Positions 1-8,043 of a stretch of DNA of 41,824 nt are shown one piece after another. The translations under genes were made by a program, and so were the position numbers. A model generated the notes under the pieces. It made no database searches. It was not told the origin of the DNA and saw only the letters and a program-made list of their open reading frames with translations. The stretch lies in the NCBI GenBank assembly GCA_938005675.1, contig CALKXH010000036.1:1-41824 (forward strand), written 5' to 3'. Position 1 is the first letter of the stretch; each line of letters opens with the position of its first letter. Source of the DNA: an uncultured Anaerolineae bacterium. GTDB taxonomy: Bacteria > Chloroflexota > Anaerolineae > Aggregatilineales > UBA2796.

Positions 1-544
1 ACAGCAGCGAGGGCGCGGTCAGGCGCAGCAGCTCCGCTGAGAGGGCGAAGGACGCCATGCTCATGCCGCCGCTGCGCAGCAGCGCCGCCTCAAGGGCAAA
101 AGGCGACTCAAGGGGCGTCAGGCTGGGCGCGCCGCGGTAGAAAGCGATGACCTGCGGGGCGAAGAGCGTCATGCCCAGCACCAACACGCCGCTGATCAGC
201 ACGACGAGGCTGACCAACGCGCTGACCAAGCGCCATAGCTCGCTTTTATCCTCGCGGGCGGCGTACTCGCTCAGCACAGGCACGATGGCGGAGTTGGTGT
301 GCCCGAAAATGGCGAGGTCGTACAGGTCGCGCGGGATGGTGATGGCGATCTGGAAGGCGTCCACGGCGCGGCTGGCGCCGAACAGGTTCGAGAGCAGAAT
401 CTCTTTGGCGAAGCCGAGGGCGCGGCTGGCGATGTTGCCGATGGCGAGGATCGTGGTGGCGCGGGCGAGTCCGCTGGCGACCGCCTCCGAAGAGAGCTCG
501 TCTTCGAGCGGCAGGCTGGGCGCGGGCGAGATCGGTTCGTTCAT
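1..544 (-). CDS. murJ: MurJ/MviN-family lipid II flippase, N-terminal part (cut by window edge)
   Basis: The frame opens at ATG 544 and runs off the left edge, giving about 181 residues of a family usually near 500. After an acidic N-terminus come the motifs ASRALGFAKEILLSNLFGAS and RDLYDLAIFGHTNSAIVPVL. These match the first helices of MurJ/MviN (RVLGFxRE...LFG, then IPNxLRxLF...AFVPV). Members move lipid II or other polyprenyl-linked glycans across the cytoplasmic membrane. Hydrophobic helices are clear at about residues 105-130 and 160-181. The start codon overlaps the stop of the upstream adenylyltransferase as ATGA, so the two are probably translationally coupled. Whether the substrate is lipid II or another polysaccharide precursor cannot be told from this part; some MviN homologues belong to polysaccharide export clusters. 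Confidence 0.8.
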   Translation of the reverse strand, partial: MNEPISPAPSLPLEDELSSEAVASGLARATTILAIGNIASRALGFAKEILLSNLFGASRAVDAFQIAITIPRDLYDLAIFGHTNSAIVPVLSEYAAREDKSELWRLVSALVSLVVLISGVLVLGMTLFAPQVIAFYRGAPSLTPLESPFALEAALLRSGGMSMASFALSAELLRLTAPSLL

Positions 545-1059
545 CCCAGAGCTGCCTCGCTTGAGTCGGTCGGGAGCGCCCGAATGCGCGCGATCAGGGC
601 GGAGGTGCTGTGATCAGGCAGCAGATCGATCAGCGCGATCTGCCCGCCGTAAGCGAGGACAGCCTCGCGTTCGGGCAACGGCTTGTGGCGATAATCGCCG
701 CCCTTGACGTAAATTTCGGGCTGCAAGGCGCTGATCAGCGCGTTCGCCGTCTCGCCCGCGAAGATCAGGGCGGCGCTCACACAGTGCAAGGCGGCGATCA
801 GGCGCGCGCGCTCAGCGGCAGGCACGATCGGACGTCCGCGCCCTTTGAGGGCTTGCGTGCTGGCATCGTCATTGACCGCCACAAACAGCGCGCCGCCCAA
901 AGCGCGGGCTTTCTCAAGGTAATCCAAGTGACCGACGTGCAGCAGGTCGAAGTGCCCGTTGGTGAAGACGAGCGGCACGCCTTGCGCGCGCAACTGGGCG
1001 CGCCAGGCGAGCGCTTCGGGGAGCGTCAGGAGGCGATGGGCTGAAAACGTGTGCTGCAT
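541..1059 (-). CDS. rfaE2: D-glycero-beta-D-manno-heptose 1-phosphate adenylyltransferase (RfaE2/HldE C-domain type)
   Basis: A 172-residue nucleotidyltransferase. FTNGHFDLLHVGHLDYLEKA at about residues 32-51 contains the HxGH nucleotide-binding motif of the cytidylyltransferase superfamily. VNDDAS, GRGRPIVPAAERA and EIYVKGGDYRH follow in the order seen in RfaE2. Known family members transfer AMP from ATP to heptose-1-phosphate to give ADP-heptose. The kinase half of a bifunctional HldE is absent, so this is the stand-alone adenylyltransferase form. In the usual RfaE2 motif TNGCFD, the Cys is His here. Glycerol-3-phosphate cytidylyltransferase is a related alternative, but KGGDY favours RfaE2. 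The stop overlaps the start of the MurJ-like gene by 4 nt, suggesting a surface-glycan context. A -10-like box sits 7 nt upstream of the ATG, so the mRNA may be leaderless. Confidence 0.85.
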   Translation of the reverse strand: MQHTFSAHRLLTLPEALAWRAQLRAQGVPLVFTNGHFDLLHVGHLDYLEKARALGGALFVAVNDDASTQALKGRGRPIVPAAERARLIAALHCVSAALIFAGETANALISALQPEIYVKGGDYRHKPLPEREAVLAYGGQIALIDLLPDHSTSALIARIRALPTDSSEAALG

Positions 1060-1066
1060 CGGCGGA

Positions 1067-1072
1067 ATTGTA
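1067..1072 (-). promoter_or_regulatory. -10 box of rfaE2-murJ, possibly leaderless
   Basis: On the minus strand TACAAT ends 7 nt before the ATG at 1059, so the predicted transcription start falls on or just before the initiation codon. No convincing -35 is visible. No Shine-Dalgarno sequence could fit in the transcript. Confidence 0.45.
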
Positions 1073-1110
1073 ACGCCTCTGCCCGCGCAGCGCTAGGGCG
1101 AGCTGCCTCA

Positions 1111-1119
1111 TGCTATAAT
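1111..1119 (+). promoter_or_regulatory. Extended -10 promoter of surE
   Basis: TGCTATAAT is a perfect extended -10 (TG-N-TATAAT). The in-frame ATG at 1118 lies inside this box, so it cannot be in the transcript. This argues for initiation at ATG 1163. The -35 region is not consensus. Confidence 0.65.
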
Positions 1120-1162
1120 GGAGGCGAAGGAAGACAGGCTTCACAAGGATCGAGCAGAACTT

Positions 1163-1942
1163 ATGACGGCGAAAACACCGCATCGTTGCATCCTCGTCTC
1201 GAATGACGACGGCATCTTTGCGCCGGGCTTGCTGGCGCTCGCCACTGCCATGCGCGAGTTCGGGCGCGTGGTCGTGATCGGACCGGAGGAGAATCAGAGC
1301 GCCAACGGTCATCGCAAGACGCTGACCAAGCCGTTGCGCGTCACGCCGGTGAAGATCGGCGACGGCATCGAGGCGTACAGCACCGACGGCGCGCCCGCCG
1401 ATTGCATCGCCATCGCCTTGATCGGTCTGCTGGGCGTCCAAGCCGATCTGGTCGTCTCCGGCATCAATCGCGGACCCAATCTGGGGCAAGATTTGACCTA
1501 CAGCGGCACGGTCGCCGCCGCTTTTGAAGGCACCATTCACGGCAAGCCGTCCATCGCCTTCTCGCTCGATTCGCGCTCGCTGGAGGCGGATTACAGCGCC
1601 GCGGCGCAAGTGGCGCGGCGGGTGGCGGCGCAGGTGCTGGAGCATGGCTTGCCGCCGATGACGCTGCTGAATGTGAACATCCCCTACCTGCCCTACGATC
1701 AAATCAAAGGCACGCAGATCACGCGGCAAGGCACGCGCATCTATCACGACGAGCTGGTCACGCGCCTCGATCCGGAGGGTCGCCCGTATTACTGGATCGG
1801 CGGCAAGGCGCCCAGCGGCGATGTCAGCGCTGAAGGCACGGATATTTGGGCGGTGCATCAGGGCTACGTCTCGATCACGCCGGTGCATCTGGATATGACG
1901 GCGTATCCGCTGATCGATCAGCTCAAAAGCTGGAAGTTCTGA
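1163..1942 (+). CDS. surE: 5'-nucleotidase / nucleoside-monophosphate phosphatase SurE
   Basis: A 259-residue protein of normal SurE length. Metal-binding and catalytic motifs are intact: ILVSNDDG near residues 10-17 (paired Asp), ENQSANG near 47, and SGINRGPNLGQDLTYSGTVA near 104-123 (Asn metal ligand). The family dephosphorylates nucleoside 5'- and 3'-monophosphates, and some members act on short polyphosphate, in the cytoplasm. Start 1163 is chosen because the earlier ATG at 1118 overlaps the -10 box; an AAGGA sequence lies about 13 nt upstream. The following epimerase-like gene starts 6 nt after the stop, so the two form an operon. Confidence 0.93.
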   Translation: MTAKTPHRCILVSNDDGIFAPGLLALATAMREFGRVVVIGPEENQSANGHRKTLTKPLRVTPVKIGDGIEAYSTDGAPADCIAIALIGLLGVQADLVVSGINRGPNLGQDLTYSGTVAAAFEGTIHGKPSIAFSLDSRSLEADYSAAAQVARRVAAQVLEHGLPPMTLLNVNIPYLPYDQIKGTQITRQGTRIYHDELVTRLDPEGRPYYWIGGKAPSGDVSAEGTDIWAVHQGYVSITPVHLDMTAYPLIDQLKSWKF

Positions 1943-1947
1943 GGGCG

Positions 1948-2721
1948 ATGCCGACTCGCGACCGCTCGCGGGTGTTGGTGGCAGGCGGCACGGGCTTCTT
2001 GGGCTTTCGAGTGGTGCGGGCGCTGCTGGATGAAGGCGCCCAAGTGACCGTCCTGCTGCGCCCGCACCAAGAGGAGAAGCTGGGCGCGCTGCGCCCTAGC
2101 GTTCAGGTGGTACACGGCGATGTGTGGAATCCTGCCAGTTTGCGCGGGCGCGGGCGCGGACACGGCGTCATCATCCACCTGATCGGCGGCATGAAGCAAA
2201 ATCCTGCGCGCGGGCAGACCTTTCGGCACTTGAACTTCGTCTCGGCGCGCAACGTGGCGCAAGTCGCCGTCAACGATGGCGTGCCGCACTTCGTGCTGCT
2301 GAGCGCGGCAGCCAGCGCGGGCATCCCTAGCGGCTACTTGGAGGCGAAGCGCGAGGCGGAGCGCTACGTGCAGAAATGCGGCGTGGCTTGGACGATCATC
2401 CACGCGCCGCCGCTCTACGCGCCCGATGCGCCGCGCAGCCCGCTGGGGCTTCTGCTCAGTTTTTTGGGCGCTTTGCCGTTGTTGGGCTTGCCGCTCAGCG
2501 CCATGCGCCCGCTGAGCGCTGAACTCGCCGCCCGCGCCATCGCGCAGCTCGCCCTCTCAGCCGATAGCTTCAAGAATCGGCTGATCAGCCCCGTCCAGCT
2601 GCGGCGGATTGGCGCCGCGGCAGAGCGCCGCTTGCGCCAGAGGCAAGCCCAAGTTGCGCCGCCCAGCTCGGATGAGCCGCTGGATGACGACGAGCCGCCC
2701 TTCGGCTGGCTGCCGCGCTGA
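1948..2721 (+). CDS. NAD(P)-binding atypical SDR / NmrA-like epimerase family protein
   Basis: A 257-residue Rossmann protein. VLVAGGTGFLGFRVVRALL at residues 9-27 is the GxxGxxG dinucleotide-binding motif. Typical extended or atypical SDR segments follow: GDVWNP, VIIHLIG, and YLEAKREAERYV with the YxxxK pair near residue 131. A hydrophobic stretch near residues 165-185 and an acidic, proline-containing tail complete it. Relatives include NmrA-like redox sensors and the NDUFA9/Ycf39 group that assist respiratory or photosynthetic complexes, so the substrate is not assignable. Initiation at ATG 1948, just past the surE stop, removes the overlap with surE. It converges with the kinase gene, whose stop lies 4 nt away. 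Confidence 0.75.
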   Translation: MPTRDRSRVLVAGGTGFLGFRVVRALLDEGAQVTVLLRPHQEEKLGALRPSVQVVHGDVWNPASLRGRGRGHGVIIHLIGGMKQNPARGQTFRHLNFVSARNVAQVAVNDGVPHFVLLSAAASAGIPSGYLEAKREAERYVQKCGVAWTIIHAPPLYAPDAPRSPLGLLLSFLGALPLLGLPLSAMRPLSAELAARAIAQLALSADSFKNRLISPVQLRRIGAAAERRLRQRQAQVAPPSSDEPLDDDEPPFGWLPR

Positions 2722-2725
2722 GGCG

Positions 2726-5700
2726 CTACTCCGCCACGGGCAAGGTGAAGCTGAAGGTGCTGCCGACGCCCACCTCGCTCTCCACCCAGATGCGCCCGCC
2801 CATCATCTCGACCAAGCGGCGCGTGATGGCGAGTCCCAAGCCCGTGCCGCCGTACTCGCGCGTGATCGAGCCGTCGGCTTGGCGAAATTCATCAAAGATG
2901 ATGGCTTGATCCTCGGGGCGGATGCCGATGCCGGTATCGCGCACAGCCGTCAGGACGTAAGCGCGCTCGCCTTCGTAGGTCAGTTGGCTGCGCACCGAGA
3001 TGCCGCCTTGCTTGGTGAATTTGATGGCGTTGCCCAGCAAATTGACGATGATCTGGCGCAGGCGCGTGGCGTCGGCTTGGACGCGAGGCAGATTCTCGGC
3101 GGGCTCGTAGCGCAAATACAGCTCGCGGGCGGAGGCTTGGCTCTCCAGATTGTAAATCACGGCGGCGATCTCTTCGGGCAAGTTGACCGCCTCCAGATGC
3201 AGCTCCATCTTGCCGGAGTCGATGCGCGAGAGGTCGAGCAGGTCGTCGATCAGCGCCAACAGGCTGCGCCCGTTGCGCAGGATGCGCTCGACGCGGTCGG
3301 CTTGTTTCTCGTTGAGCGGGCCGTAGGTCTGGCGCAAGAGCATCTCGCTGTAGCCGTTGATGCTGTTCATGGGCGTGCGCAATTCGTGGCTGACTCGGGC
3401 GAGGAACTCGCTCTTGAGCCGATTGGCTTGCATCAGCTCGACGGCGCGCTCCTCCAACGCCTCGAAGAGCATGGCGTTTTCGAGGGCAATTGCTGCTTGC
3501 GCGGCGAACAGCACAGCCAGCTCTTTCTCTTCCTCGCTGAAGGTGCGCGCGTCGTAGGTGTATAAGTTCAGGACGCCGAGGTGCTGCTCGCCCTTCTGCA
3601 TCGGGACGACCAGCGCCTGCTGCCAGCCCTCAGCGGCGATCAGCGCGCCTTGATCGTCGTCTGCTGCGACGCTCTGCGGCGTCAGGATGTACGGTTGCGT
3701 CTGGATGATGACGTGGGCGCGGCGCTCGCGCAGGTAGCGCTCGGAGAGTCCGACGGCGGCGCGCAAGGTGTACTTGCCTTCGGCATTGGGCGTCATCAGG
3801 CTGACGGCGGGCAGATCGAAGGTTTGAGCGGCTTCGCGCACGATGGCATCCAGCAGCACGCTGGTGTTCAGCTGACCGCTCAGGTTGCGGCTGCTGATCT
3901 GCAAGCGCTCCAGACGCTGCAGGCGGCGCTGCTCGCGCTGATGGTAGGAGATGCTCTCATAGGCGATGGCGCCTTGATTGGCGAGCGCCTCCAAGAGCTG
4001 GACTTCCTGCTTATCGAAGACGCGCATCGGGTTATCGGAGGCGATTTCGATCACGCCGATGGGCTCGCCGCGCCGCAAGATCGGCACGAAGAGCAGGCTG
4101 ACGTGCGCGTGGAGCGGATAGGCAGCCAGATGCTCGGCGAAGGGCAAAGCTGTGCTGCCGGCGCGGGCAGGCACGCTCTCGGTCAGGCTGCTGAGCAGCT
4201 TCGGGGCGCGGTTGAGCAGATAGGGCAACGCCATCTCTTCGAGGGCGCGCGTGGTCAGGTGCGCGGCTGAGATTTTCAGCGCGCCGCCCTCAGCCTGCAC
4301 GGCGATCAGGGTGTTATCCACGCCATCGAGGGCTTGGATCACCCGCGCCAACTGCGTGAACATGCTGGACATATCCGTGGCGTTGCTCAGCCCGATAGCC
4401 ACTTGGCGCAGCAGAGCTTGCTCGTGCGCCTGACGCTGCGCTTGGCGGAACAGGCGGGCGTTCTCTAGGGCGATGGTGGCTTGGCTGGTCAGCGTTTGGG
4501 CGAGGCGCACATCGCTGGCGCTGAACTCGCGCGGCGCGCGCGGCTCGACCCACAGCACGCAACCGATCACGCGCTCGCCCGCCACGATGGGCAGCGTAAG
4601 CTGGGTGCATAAGCCGTTGCCGCTGCCGCCCAGCGCCGTGAGCGGATAGGTGACGATGACTTGGCGTTGCGTCTGGACGGCGCGCTCGATGGCGCTATAC
4701 TGCACGAAGGCGGGCGTCTGCCCGACGAGGGTCGGCAAGAGGTTTTCGGGCAACTCAGGCAGGCGGTATTCCGCCTCGACGGTCAGGCGTCCGCGCGCCT
4801 GCTCATAGCTGACTAGCAAGCACCACGCTGCATCCAGCGCCCGCCCCATATGCTTGACGATGGCGTTGACCAGCTCGCCGTAATCGAGGATGGCGCTCAG
4901 ATCGCGGCTGATTTGGTAGACGATGCCTTGCTCCAGCAAGCGCCGCCGCGCCTGATCCCACAGGCGGGCGTTCTCGATGGCGATGGAGACTTGCGCGGCG
5001 AGGGTCTCTAGGGCGATGCAATCCGCCACGCGAAAGCCGTTGACTTTGGTGGAGTACGCCTCGATGACGCCCAGCGTGCGCGTGCTGTAGCGCATCGGCA
5101 CGACCAGCGCACTGCCCCTGCTGATCCACAGCGACCCCTCCGGCGCAGCGCAGGCGGTCATATGGTCGCCATCTTCGCTCAGATCGATCACGATCTGCGT
5201 CTCGGCGATCTTGACGGCGCGCCCCACAATGCCGACGTCGGTTGCGAGCTTGGTATTCTCAGGCACGGCGGCTTTGGCGATGCTGGTGGCGGAGGCGCTC
5301 AGCTCCAACTGGGTGTTGTTGGCGTTCAGCAGCCAGACGTTGACGACTTCGTAGCCCAGCTGCAGGTGGATGGCGCGCGCCACTTTGCGGGTCAGCTCGT
5401 TCAGGCTGAGGGTGGCGGTCAGCTCTTGGCTGATGCGGCTGACCAGCGCCATCAGGTCGGCGCGTTGGCGCTCGGCGGCGAAGAGCTGGGCGTTTTCGAT
5501 GCTGGTGGAGACTTGCGCGCTGATGGTGCGCATCAGATCGAGGTGCGACTCCAAAAAGTTGCCGCCGCGTCGGTTGACGACGCTGAAGGTGCCGAGCGTA
5601 CGGTTGCGCGTGTTGAGCGGATAGGTGATGATGTTGTGCCAATCGGCGGGCATCTGCTCGGCGGCGCTCAAATGATTGCTCAGATAGTACTTGCCGGTGT

Positions 5701-7423
5701 GGTAGGCGTAGACGGTGATGTGATCGGAGGTGAGCGATAGGTCGGGCAGCTCGGCGTTGAGGGCGATGCCGTAGCGCGAGCGCCGATGCACCACCAGCGC
5801 CGACTGTTCAGCGTTGGGCAGGTAGAGGAAGGCGCCTTGCGCCTCCAGCAGTTCGGCGGCTTCGTAGACCACGCGCGCCAGCATCTCGTCTAAGTCCAGG
5901 GTTGTGCTGGTGATCTCGGCGATTTGGCGCAGGGCGCTGGTCTCGCGCAGGCGCTCGCTCATGTCGCGCAGCAGCTCGGTGCTGCGCAGGGCGGCTGCGA
6001 CGTGACTGCCCATCGCCATGATCAGCTGGGCATCGGCGCGGCTGAACGGGGTCTGCTTATTGCCGACCAAAAAGACGCCCATCGGCTCGTCTTGCACGCG
6101 CAGCGGCACGATCAGCAGGTTGTGCAGCGCCAGTTTCTGCACCAGTTCGGCATAGCTGCCGCCGCCGAAGGGCGGGTTGGCGCTGAGATCGTTCGTGAAA
6201 TATGGGCTGCCCGCCGAGAAGACGATGGCGAGGTGGCTGCTGGGCGCGTTGACGGGAAAGCGCAGCTGCTGCAGCTCGGCGGGGACGCCGAACGCGGCGT
6301 TGGGCGGCAAACTGAGCGTGTTGGTGTGCCGATCATAGAGCAAGAAAGCGCCCATGCTCACGCCCAATCTCTGGCGGCTGAGCTTCAGCACCATGCTGAA
6401 CATCTCATCGGCGCTGAAGCTGGTGGCTGCCAGCGCCGCCACTTCGAGCAGGGCGGCGGTCTCGGAGAGGCGGTCGTGCGTATCTTGGAGCAGGGCGCGG
6501 TTATCGATGGCGAGCGCGATTTGATCGATGACCGAGCGCGCCCGCTCAACTTGAGATGGCTCGAAGGGCATCATCGCCCGCCGCTTGAGCAGCAATAAGG
6601 CGCCTAGCGGGCGTCCGCGCGCCCTGAGCGGCACAGCTAAAAGCGCCTGAGCGCGCTGAAGGGCGATCGCTGTGGGCAGTCCGTCAAGCTGGCGGACGTC
6701 GTTGAGGATGATCGGCTCTTCTGAGGCGAGGATGGGTTCAACCAAGCGCGCGATCTCCGCCTCCCAATCGTCGCCCGTCCAGCCGTAGGCGGCGGCGTGC
6801 CAGACGCGCCGTTCGTTGGCGTTCCACAGCCCGATCAGGCACGCCTCAGCGCCCACCAAACGCGCTAACGCCTCCAAAACTTGAGGCAACAGGGTTTCGA
6901 GGGGCAGCTCGGAGGTGGCTAGGCGGCTGATGGCGTTCCTGAGCTGAATTTCTTCGGCGTAGTCGCTCGGAGCGGCTTGGCGCGGGCGCAGCTGCTCCTG
7001 AAGGCGCGCCGTGTTCAGCAGCAGCGCCGCTTGATCGGCGATCAGGCGCGCGAGGGCGATGTGCTGCGGCTGATAGGCGTTGACTCGGCGCGCCTGCGCG
7101 TAAAAGACGCCCAGTAAGTTGCCCTCGAGGAGGATGGGCGCTGCTAACTCGGCGCATATCGCCTTCGGATCGAGTGACTCTTCGGGCGCATTGACCAGCA
7201 GCGCCTCTTGGGAGAGAGCTGCCACGCCGATCACGCCCTCGCCGAGACGGATGGGCAGCCGCGCGGCGCCTTCGGACGTCGCGTAGGGCAGCAGACGCTT
7301 GTGCTCACCATCGTAGAGGGCGATACCGCCTTGATCGAAGGGCAGCAGCTCTCTCGCGCGCGCGATCAGCTCAGCGAGCTGCTCTTTGACGTTCACAGAG
7401 GAGGCGATCAGCGAGTCACTCAT
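2726..7423 (-). CDS. Soluble sensor histidine kinase with about eight GAF domains
   Basis: About 1565 residues with no signal peptide or membrane helix, so the kinase is cytoplasmic. Reading along the protein, the N-terminal 1300 residues divide into about eight GAF-like units of 150-170 residues, roughly 15-145, 165-320, 325-490, 500-650, 655-825, 830-1000, 1005-1170 and 1175-1325. Each ends in a helix resembling QxxIALENARLF. A HisKA domain follows (FLARVSHELRTPMNSING, phospho-acceptor His near 1346), then HATPase_c with N box NLLGNAIKFT, G1 DTGIGI and G2 GGTGLGLAI. There is no receiver or PAS domain, and no response regulator nearby. ATG 7423 is preferred; a GTG at 7432 is the alternative. 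GAF domains bind small ligands, tetrapyrroles or haem, but no chromophore Cys was identified. Confidence 0.93.
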   Translation of the reverse strand: MSDSLIASSVNVKEQLAELIARARELLPFDQGGIALYDGEHKRLLPYATSEGAARLPIRLGEGVIGVAALSQEALLVNAPEESLDPKAICAELAAPILLEGNLLGVFYAQARRVNAYQPQHIALARLIADQAALLLNTARLQEQLRPRQAAPSDYAEEIQLRNAISRLATSELPLETLLPQVLEALARLVGAEACLIGLWNANERRVWHAAAYGWTGDDWEAEIARLVEPILASEEPIILNDVRQLDGLPTAIALQRAQALLAVPLRARGRPLGALLLLKRRAMMPFEPSQVERARSVIDQIALAIDNRALLQDTHDRLSETAALLEVAALAATSFSADEMFSMVLKLSRQRLGVSMGAFLLYDRHTNTLSLPPNAAFGVPAELQQLRFPVNAPSSHLAIVFSAGSPYFTNDLSANPPFGGGSYAELVQKLALHNLLIVPLRVQDEPMGVFLVGNKQTPFSRADAQLIMAMGSHVAAALRSTELLRDMSERLRETSALRQIAEITSTTLDLDEMLARVVYEAAELLEAQGAFLYLPNAEQSALVVHRRSRYGIALNAELPDLSLTSDHITVYAYHTGKYYLSNHLSAAEQMPADWHNIITYPLNTRNRTLGTFSVVNRRGGNFLESHLDLMRTISAQVSTSIENAQLFAAERQRADLMALVSRISQELTATLSLNELTRKVARAIHLQLGYEVVNVWLLNANNTQLELSASATSIAKAAVPENTKLATDVGIVGRAVKIAETQIVIDLSEDGDHMTACAAPEGSLWISRGSALVVPMRYSTRTLGVIEAYSTKVNGFRVADCIALETLAAQVSIAIENARLWDQARRRLLEQGIVYQISRDLSAILDYGELVNAIVKHMGRALDAAWCLLVSYEQARGRLTVEAEYRLPELPENLLPTLVGQTPAFVQYSAIERAVQTQRQVIVTYPLTALGGSGNGLCTQLTLPIVAGERVIGCVLWVEPRAPREFSASDVRLAQTLTSQATIALENARLFRQAQRQAHEQALLRQVAIGLSNATDMSSMFTQLARVIQALDGVDNTLIAVQAEGGALKISAAHLTTRALEEMALPYLLNRAPKLLSSLTESVPARAGSTALPFAEHLAAYPLHAHVSLLFVPILRRGEPIGVIEIASDNPMRVFDKQEVQLLEALANQGAIAYESISYHQREQRRLQRLERLQISSRNLSGQLNTSVLLDAIVREAAQTFDLPAVSLMTPNAEGKYTLRAAVGLSERYLRERRAHVIIQTQPYILTPQSVAADDDQGALIAAEGWQQALVVPMQKGEQHLGVLNLYTYDARTFSEEEKELAVLFAAQAAIALENAMLFEALEERAVELMQANRLKSEFLARVSHELRTPMNSINGYSEMLLRQTYGPLNEKQADRVERILRNGRSLLALIDDLLDLSRIDSGKMELHLEAVNLPEEIAAVIYNLESQASARELYLRYEPAENLPRVQADATRLRQIIVNLLGNAIKFTKQGGISVRSQLTYEGERAYVLTAVRDTGIGIRPEDQAIIFDEFRQADGSITREYGGTGLGLAITRRLVEMMGGRIWVESEVGVGSTFSFTLPVAE

Positions 7424-7460
7424 CTTGGACACTTTGCTTTCATCGGTTCACGTCTATGAA

Positions 7461-7466
7461 ATTATA
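7461..7466 (-). promoter_or_regulatory. -10 box of the multi-GAF kinase
   Basis: A perfect TATAAT on the minus strand, preceded by CGC, lies about 38 nt upstream of ATG 7423. No clear -35. Confidence 0.5.
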
Positions 7467-7516
7467 GCGCAATATTTCGGCAAGCGCTCCGATAGCTTGC
7501 TGAGGCGGGCAGGCTC

Positions 7517-7525
7517 TGCTATGCT
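7517..7525 (+). promoter_or_regulatory. Extended -10 promoter of the GNAT-TPR pair
   Basis: TGCTATGCT fits the TG-N extended -10 pattern repeated in this window. It predicts a start near 7532, downstream of the ATG at 7521, which supports GTG 7554 as the translation start. Confidence 0.45.
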
Positions 7526-7553
7526 TATCGAGGGACATCAGAAAGGCACAGCT

Positions 7554-8042
7554 GTGACTCCTGCCACTCTAAACTTCAGCGTACGGCGCGCAGTTCAAGC
7601 CGACGCGGCGCGCATTGCGGCGATCTGGCTTGAGGCGGCGGAGGCGCTCGCCAAGGCTGACCCGCGCATCCGCCTAGCTGAGAACGCCCTTGAGCGTTGG
7701 AGCGCCACGTTCGGAACATGGCTCGCCTCGCCACAAGCAGCCGTCTTCGTGGCGACCGACGCCCAGCAGGACGTGGTCGCTTACATCGTCGGGGAGTGCC
7801 AGAACAATCTGCCGCCCTTCCTGCCCGAGCGCTACGGCGTGGTGCGCGATCTGGCGGTCGATTTTCACGCCAAGAGCGGGCGGCTGGGGCGCGAATTGCT
7901 GACTGCCTTGCGGACGTGGTTCGCCGAGCAGGGCATCACGGCGCTGGAGGTGCGCGTGCCGTATCGTCATCCTGTGGCGCAGGCGTTTTGGCGCGCCATC
8001 GGCGCCCAGAAGATCGCCGATCACTTCTGGTTGAAAGTTTAG
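7554..8042 (+). CDS. GNAT-family N-acetyltransferase
   Basis: A 162-residue single-domain acetyltransferase. It opens with a beta strand FSVRRAVQADAARIAAIW, typical of GNAT N-termini. The central strand VVRDLAVDFHAKSGRLGREL carries an acetyl-CoA-binding loop, although the usual Q/RxxGxG/A is degenerate (KSGRLG). The C-terminal VPYRHPVAQAFWRAIGAQKI matches the NxxAxxFYxxxGF element. The acceptor substrate is unknown. GTG 7554 is chosen because AAAGG lies 7 nt upstream, whereas upstream ATGs precede the likely transcription start. The TPR gene begins 2 nt after the stop, so the genes are cotranscribed. Confidence 0.75.
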   Translation: MTPATLNFSVRRAVQADAARIAAIWLEAAEALAKADPRIRLAENALERWSATFGTWLASPQAAVFVATDAQQDVVAYIVGECQNNLPPFLPERYGVVRDLAVDFHAKSGRLGRELLTALRTWFAEQGITALEVRVPYRHPVAQAFWRAIGAQKIADHFWLKV

Positions 8043-8043
8043 C

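Noticed and set aside
1118-1162. Upstream ATG start for surE
   Set aside because: The ATG is part of the TATAAT box, so it would not be transcribed.
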